DNA of 9,732 nt from Merdivivens faecigallinarum (GTDB taxonomy: Bacteria > Bacteroidota > Bacteroidia > Bacteroidales > UBA932), in contig JADILY010000005.1 of the NCBI GenBank assembly GCA_017695055.1, forward strand, positions 1-9,732. Direction: 5' to 3'. How positions within the stretch are numbered: the first letter of the stretch is position 1; each line of letters opens with the position of its first letter. Positions 6,558-9,732 of this stretch are shown one piece after another. The translations under genes and the position numbers were made by a program. Below the pieces are notes generated by a model, which made no database searches, was not told where the DNA came from, and worked only from the letters and a program-made list of their open reading frames with translations.

Positions 6558-9075
6558 ACCTTCCTATGATTTCCACTATTGAGGCATTGCCCGACAGGCT
6601 CAATGTTGCCGTCCTCCGCCCGGGCTGTATTTTAAAATACGCTTTATCCACATCAGTTTCACTTATCACACTGCCGTCAGAGGCATATTGGATAAGTTTC
6701 AGGCGTACTCCGCAATCATCAGGGAAACGGGACAAAATTATGTATTCGGATATTCCCTCCGGGACCTTCCAGGAAATCTCCCCGTCGAGACTGTAGGATG
6801 TGGAAATACGGCCGTCGAAAGCCGGTGCGGCAGCCGTTTCGCCGCTCATGGTATTTTCATCGCCGGTAATTATATCGAAAGAACGTATGGCGATATAATT
6901 TTTCCTGTCAGAGGCGAGTCTTTTCAGTCTTACATAACGGGCCTCGACACCTTCCCCGCTCCAGTTTATGACATACTGCCCTTCAAGCTCTCCGGTCAAA
7001 GGCTTCCAGTCCTTGCCGTCTACGGAATATTCCACTACGGCATGGTCGAAATAATCCACATCGTCGGTCGAATTGCGGCCCTGGAGTATGGAAACGCCGC
7101 GGATGTCACGGACCGTCCTCAGGTCGACCCCTACCCATGAGCCGTCTTTCTGCGACACCCCGGAAGTGTAATATGTCGTCGAATCGCCGTCGAACATCAG
7201 GGAGGCCGTCATGCCGCCGCTGTTGGAAAACGAACCCATGCCCCTGTATTCCTTAGGAGTTTTTCCGGACAGCGAGGCAAGGAAACCGAATCCCATGTCG
7301 GACATTGCGTTTTCATAGAAAGGTTGCAGTTTCATGGTACCGGACTTGTGCGCTTCGTATGACTTCCTGTCTTCGGCCGACATGATGTTTTGCGAATATT
7401 TTTCCCAGAAAAGGGCGGTATCGGGTATTCCCGAGCGATAGATTCCCATCAATTCCACGGCACGTTTTCCGCGTGTCCCGAGTTTTGCGGATTCCGTCAG
7501 CCACGGGCGCAACTCGTCAAGGAGCGCACGGTTGGCACAGGCGGCCTCCAACTCTCCGGGAGCTTTTTCCACCCTGTCGAATTCCGCCCACAAGGCATCT
7601 GCGGCAGCCTGTGTCCACTGGTCGAGCCTGAAGGTTTCTGTCTCCCAGGATTCATAACGGCGGTATCCGGTTTCCGTGTCGCAGGAATGTATGGCGAAGG
7701 TACGGTACGCCTCGGCAGCATCAGGGACAAGCTCTTTCAGGGCCCGCTCCCAATTTTCCTGTGGCCTGTAAGCGGATATGTTCCATGTATAATCCGCCAC
7801 CCCGTAAAGGGCCAGCTTCGAGGCCTCCCCATGCTCCATCGGATTGCTGAGCATCCCGCAAAGTTCCTTGTCGGTCAATGTAGTGTCAAGGCCATATACG
7901 GGTCCCTGCAATATGATATTGCGCACATAGTCGGTAACCGGATAATTCCACCAATAATAGGCAGGACGTTTGATTCTCGAGTTCACCCAGTCGAGGGTCT
8001 CCCTCGTCAGGTCGCTGCAAACATAATCCCCTGTCCAGAAAACCTTTATCCTTTCATTGAGTTCATTCCCGTAAATCGCGAGATTGCCGTTAGGCCCTGG
8101 ATTGGCCCACAGTTTCGAATAATCGGTAGGGCATACGGTCAGCGGGGAGACATCGCCTTTCACCTCGACAAAATCCGCGGTCAGACGGTTCAGGAGCCCG
8201 GCCTGTTTCACCGGATTCGTTCCTTCGCCGGAAATGTCATCGAAGAAAATCGCGAAATTCCTGACCCCGAGCCCATACATCATTTCGAATTTATTGAGGA
8301 GGTTGGCATAATCCTCTTCGTTCCATTTTATGTCCTGGCCCGGATGAATCGCCCACACGAAATCAATCCTGTTCCGCCGGCACGCATCGATAAGCTCGGA
8401 TATGTCCTCCGCCTCGTCCTCCGGATACGGAAGCCTCCAGTTCGGGCTGCTGTGATAAGGGTCGTCCTTCGGTCCGTAAACATATACGTTCATTTTGAAT
8501 TTTCCATAAAAATCTATCAATGAAAGCCTTGTCTCATGCGACCACGGGGTTCCATAAAAACCTTCCACCACTCCCCTGTTCGGCAGGTCTGGCCAGTCCG
8601 CGATTGTCAGATACGGCAGTTTTCCCGGCTCTTCGGCATTTTCGACCAACTGCCTGAGGGTCTGAAGCCCGTAAAACGCCCCGCGTTCATCATAGCCGGT
8701 TATCGAAATCCCGTCACCCCCGATTGTCAGGGAATACGCCCCCGAAACCGGTTTTACCGAGGCATGGCCCGATCCGGATGAGGAAGAAAATTTTTCTCCG
8801 TAATCGACATACATATTCACGGCGCCTTTTGTTCGGCCCCTCTTACCGCCCTCGGATTCCGCGCACAGATTTATACCGGCGGCTTCAAGGAAACCGAAGT
8901 CTTCGGAAAATTTTCCTTTGACGTCATCGAGGCGGATTCCGGAAGATATGTCGAGCGCCCTTCCTTCCGGGTCGGAAACCAAATCATGAGGTGTCGGATT
9001 GATTGTCTGGGCGGAAAGTCCGCCGGACAGTAAGGCCAGAAAGGCCGCAAGCATGCAAGTTATCAAGGTCTTCAT
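6556..9075 (-). CDS. GH84 beta-N-acetylglucosaminidase (O-GlcNAcase family)
   Basis: Taken from the ATG at 9075 the product has 839 residues. It releases terminal beta-linked N-acetylglucosamine by substrate-assisted catalysis. A Sec signal peptide (1-22, ending GGLSA) is followed by the small N-terminal domain common to such hexosaminidases (about 23-163, ending YGLQTLRQLV). The catalytic barrel (about 166-451) contains RGVVEGFYGTPWSHE, YGPKDDPYHS, FVWAIHPGQDIKW, FFDDISGEGTNP with the catalytic pair Asp279-Asp280, WTGD, and the RIKRPAYYWWNYPV block. These match the B. thetaiotaomicron GH84 enzyme block for block. A helical region (about 452-600), a discoidin/CBM32-like domain (about 611-738) and a last beta-domain (741-839) follow. 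ATGs at 9132 and 9093 are in frame, but the -7 element at 9101-9108 puts transcription start near 9094, which favours 9075. Likely periplasmic or secreted, acting on host or mucin glycans. Confidence 0.95.
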   Translation of the reverse strand: MKTLITCMLAAFLALLSGGLSAQTINPTPHDLVSDPEGRALDISSGIRLDDVKGKFSEDFGFLEAAGINLCAESEGGKRGRTKGAVNMYVDYGEKFSSSSGSGHASVKPVSGAYSLTIGGDGISITGYDERGAFYGLQTLRQLVENAEEPGKLPYLTIADWPDLPNRGVVEGFYGTPWSHETRLSLIDFYGKFKMNVYVYGPKDDPYHSSPNWRLPYPEDEAEDISELIDACRRNRIDFVWAIHPGQDIKWNEEDYANLLNKFEMMYGLGVRNFAIFFDDISGEGTNPVKQAGLLNRLTADFVEVKGDVSPLTVCPTDYSKLWANPGPNGNLAIYGNELNERIKVFWTGDYVCSDLTRETLDWVNSRIKRPAYYWWNYPVTDYVRNIILQGPVYGLDTTLTDKELCGMLSNPMEHGEASKLALYGVADYTWNISAYRPQENWERALKELVPDAAEAYRTFAIHSCDTETGYRRYESWETETFRLDQWTQAAADALWAEFDRVEKAPGELEAACANRALLDELRPWLTESAKLGTRGKRAVELMGIYRSGIPDTALFWEKYSQNIMSAEDRKSYEAHKSGTMKLQPFYENAMSDMGFGFLASLSGKTPKEYRGMGSFSNSGGMTASLMFDGDSTTYYTSGVSQKDGSWVGVDLRTVRDIRGVSILQGRNSTDDVDYFDHAVVEYSVDGKDWKPLTGELEGQYVINWSGEGVEARYVRLKRLASDRKNYIAIRSFDIITGDENTMSGETAAAPAFDGRISTSYSLDGEISWKVPEGISEYIILSRFPDDCGVRLKLIQYASDGSVISETDVDKAYFKIQPGRRTATLSLSGNASIVEIIGR

Positions 9076-9100
9076 TTGCCAAACGTTTTTCATGAAAAGA

Positions 9101-9108
9101 CAAAGATA
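9101..9108 (-). promoter_or_regulatory. Promoter -7 element of the GH84 gene
   Basis: On the minus strand TATCTTTG fits TAnnTTTG exactly. Transcription would start about 9094, roughly 19 bases before the ATG at 9075. This excludes the in-frame ATG at 9132 and makes the one at 9093 unlikely. Confidence 0.6.
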
Positions 9109-9131
9109 GGAGCATTTTTTTGAAAAACTCA

Positions 9132-9161
9132 TTGCTATTTTAAAAAACCTTCTTACCTTTG
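9132..9161 (+). promoter_or_regulatory. Promoter of the tRNA-Gln/tRNA-Met unit
   Basis: TTG (9132-9134) and TACCTTTG (9154-9161) are separated by 19 bases and fit the Bacteroidota -33/-7 promoter on the plus strand. Transcription would begin near 9168, about 14 bases before the first tRNA. It lies back to back with the GH84 promoter. Confidence 0.65.
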
Positions 9162-9181
9162 CAGTCCCAAAACGGGAGAAT

Positions 9182-9252
9182 TGAGATATGGTGTAATGGT
9201 AGCACTACAGATTCTGGCTCTGTCAGTGAGGGTTCGAGTCCTTCTATCTCAA
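9182..9252 (+). tRNA. tRNA-Gln (anticodon CTG)
   Basis: A 71-base cloverleaf is complete. The acceptor stem TGAGATA (9182-9188) pairs with TATCTCA (9245-9251), and the discriminator is A9252. The D stem GTG/CAC is at 9191-9193 and 9203-9205. The anticodon stem ACAGA/TCTGT (9207-9211, 9219-9223) closes the loop TTCTGGC with anticodon CTG at 9214-9216. The T arm is at 9228-9244 with one G-U pair. The weak U1-A72 end pair is typical of glutamine tRNAs. CCA is not encoded. It reads CAG codons. A 78-base spacer without a recognised gene separates it from the next tRNA. Confidence 0.92.
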
Positions 9253-9330
9253 CAGATAAGGTTTCATTATGAAGCAGCCCGGGCAGCCGGCAACGCGGCC
9301 ACGGCTCTCAGAAACCTGACAGAACATGAT

Positions 9331-9404
9331 GGCGGGATAGCTCAGCTGGTTAGAGCGCATGATTCATAATCATGAGGTCCCCAGTTCAATCCTGGGTCCC
9401 GCTA
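9331..9404 (+). tRNA. tRNA-Met (anticodon CAT)
   Basis: This 74-base cloverleaf has acceptor GGCGGGA (9331-9337) pairing with TCCCGCT (9397-9403) through a G-U end pair, and discriminator A9404. The anticodon stem CATGA/TCATG closes the loop TTCATAA with anticodon CAT at 9365-9367. The T stem CCCAG/CTGGG flanks the loop TTCAATC. CCA is not encoded. The anticodon stem lacks the three G-C pairs of the initiator, so this is the elongator form, or possibly the lysidine-modified Ile2 tRNA, which shares the CAT anticodon. Confidence 0.9.
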
Positions 9405-9426
9405 CTGATTGAAGACATTTGAGATG

Positions 9427-9459
9427 AAGCACTTGCAGGACGGATGCAGGTGCTTTTTT
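9427..9459 (+). terminator. Intrinsic terminator after the tRNA genes
   Basis: AGCACTTGCA (9428-9437) pairs with TGCAGGTGCT (9445-9454) with one G-U pair around a 7-base loop, followed by a T-run to 9459. This is the cleanest terminator in the window and ends the tRNA transcript 23 bases after tRNA-Met. Confidence 0.85.
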
Positions 9460-9510
9460 CGTGTCTGTGCAGAAGCGATACCGGACTGCCACACCCCTGT
9501 TTCAGCACTT

Positions 9511-9532
9511 TGTGTAAGCAGATGTGTAAGCA
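9511..9532. repeat. Direct repeat of 10 bp
   Basis: TGTGTAAGCA occurs at 9511-9520 and again at 9523-9532, a 12-bp period, in the gap between the tRNA terminator and the MNT gene. It lies about 85-105 bases before the -7 element at 9615. It may be an operator or a chance repeat. Confidence 0.5.
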
Positions 9533-9614
9533 ATTTTATCATGCTTTTTTTGTCGCATTTCGTTTTTGTGATTATAAATAGTCATAAACCATACCTGTTT
9601 ACAGATAAAACTGT

Positions 9615-9622
9615 TATCTTTG
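9615..9622 (+). promoter_or_regulatory. Promoter -7 element of the MNT gene
   Basis: TATCTTTG fits TAnnTTTG exactly and lies 20 bases before the ATG at 9642, the same spacing as seen for the porin and ispF genes here. No clear -33 element is visible. Confidence 0.55.
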
Positions 9623-9641
9623 CAATATAAGCCACGGAGTT

Positions 9642-9732
9642 ATGGAATCGAGTGACATATTAAATGAAATCAAGCGGATAGCCAAAGAAGTTCTCCCCAA
9701 AGGAGGACAGTTGATTCTGTACGGGTCACGGG
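9642..9732 (+). CDS. Minimal nucleotidyltransferase (MNT) domain protein, 5' end only
   Basis: The first 30 codons are visible, running off the right edge. The start reads MESSDILNEIKRIAKEVLP, an amphipathic helix, then GGQLILYGSR (residues 21-30). LYGSR is the opening of the GSRARG-type motif of DNA polymerase-beta-like nucleotidyltransferases; the metal-binding Asp pair should lie just outside the window. Small proteins with this start are commonly paired with a HEPN-domain partner gene, where the MNT protein adds AMP to the HEPN toxin and so neutralises it. Neither the rest of the domain nor the partner can be seen. The ATG at 9642 is favoured by the -7 element 20 bases upstream. Confidence 0.7.
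   Translation, partial: MESSDILNEIKRIAKEVLPKGGQLILYGSR

Noticed and set aside
7390..8523. Open frame of 377 codons on the plus strand inside the GH84 region
   Set aside because: It is antisense to the catalytic barrel, has no recognisable motif, signal or promoter, and arises from the codon bias of the real gene.
9253..9330. A third small RNA or tRNA between the two tRNA genes
   Set aside because: The 78-base spacer can form short stems such as AGCCG/CGGCT but shows no cloverleaf and no promoter or terminator of its own.
9181..9369. Small 62-codon frame over the tRNA genes
   Set aside because: It overlaps both complete tRNA cloverleaves; its reading frame is a by-product of tRNA sequence.
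9409..9630. Small 73-codon plus-strand frame after the tRNAs
   Set aside because: It runs through the tRNA terminator hairpin and over the MNT promoter, has no ribosome-binding context, and its translation is not protein-like.

Overview
The window looks like a piece of a Bacteroidota (Bacteroidales) chromosome. The support is: several promoters of the TAnnTTTG type used by that phylum; lipoprotein signals ending in Cys followed by Lys and acidic residues; an OprP-type porin; a GH84 enzyme very close in its motifs to the Bacteroides thetaiotaomicron enzyme; and tRNA genes without encoded CCA. A gut Alistipes-like or Bacteroides-like host is a guess from the overall feel of the sequence, not a demonstrated placement.

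Layout. Positions 1-320 hold the end of an array of 42-bp palindromic elements spaced 84, 84 and 106 bp apart, with no convincing gene. A hairpin at 424-463 probably ends the minus-strand gene at 513-1910, a fibronectin-III-like surface lipoprotein of unknown function. From a divergent intergenic region (1911-2020) a plus-strand cluster runs from 2021 to 5988: an OprP/OprO-type outer-membrane porin, a lipoprotein carrying three lamin-tail domains, and a secreted calcineurin-like metallophosphoesterase whose start codon overlaps the stop of the lipoprotein gene. A stem-loop with a T-tract closes the cluster at 5976-6006. Next come ispF (6055-6537, isoprenoid precursor synthesis) with its own promoter, and, converging on it with 18 bp between stop codons, a large minus-strand GH84 beta-N-acetylglucosaminidase (6556-9075). 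Between the GH84 promoter and the tRNA promoter lie divergent control signals. Two tRNA genes, Gln(CTG) and Met(CAT), are followed by a good terminator. The window ends inside a small minimal-nucleotidyltransferase (MNT) gene that starts at 9642.

How the genes may work together. The porin, lamin-tail lipoprotein and metallophosphoesterase form the most coherent unit. Inferred role: a surface module that holds or processes a phosphate-containing polymer or phosphoester, cleaves it, and takes up the anionic product through the porin. The phosphoesterase is unusual because its last metal-binding motif (normally G-H-x-H) reads G-D-C-N. The ispF and tRNA genes are housekeeping. The GH84 enzyme is an exo-hexosaminidase acting in the periplasm or outside the cell and has no visible link to the cluster. 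The MNT gene may be the first half of a HEPN/MNT toxin-antitoxin pair lying mostly outside the window.
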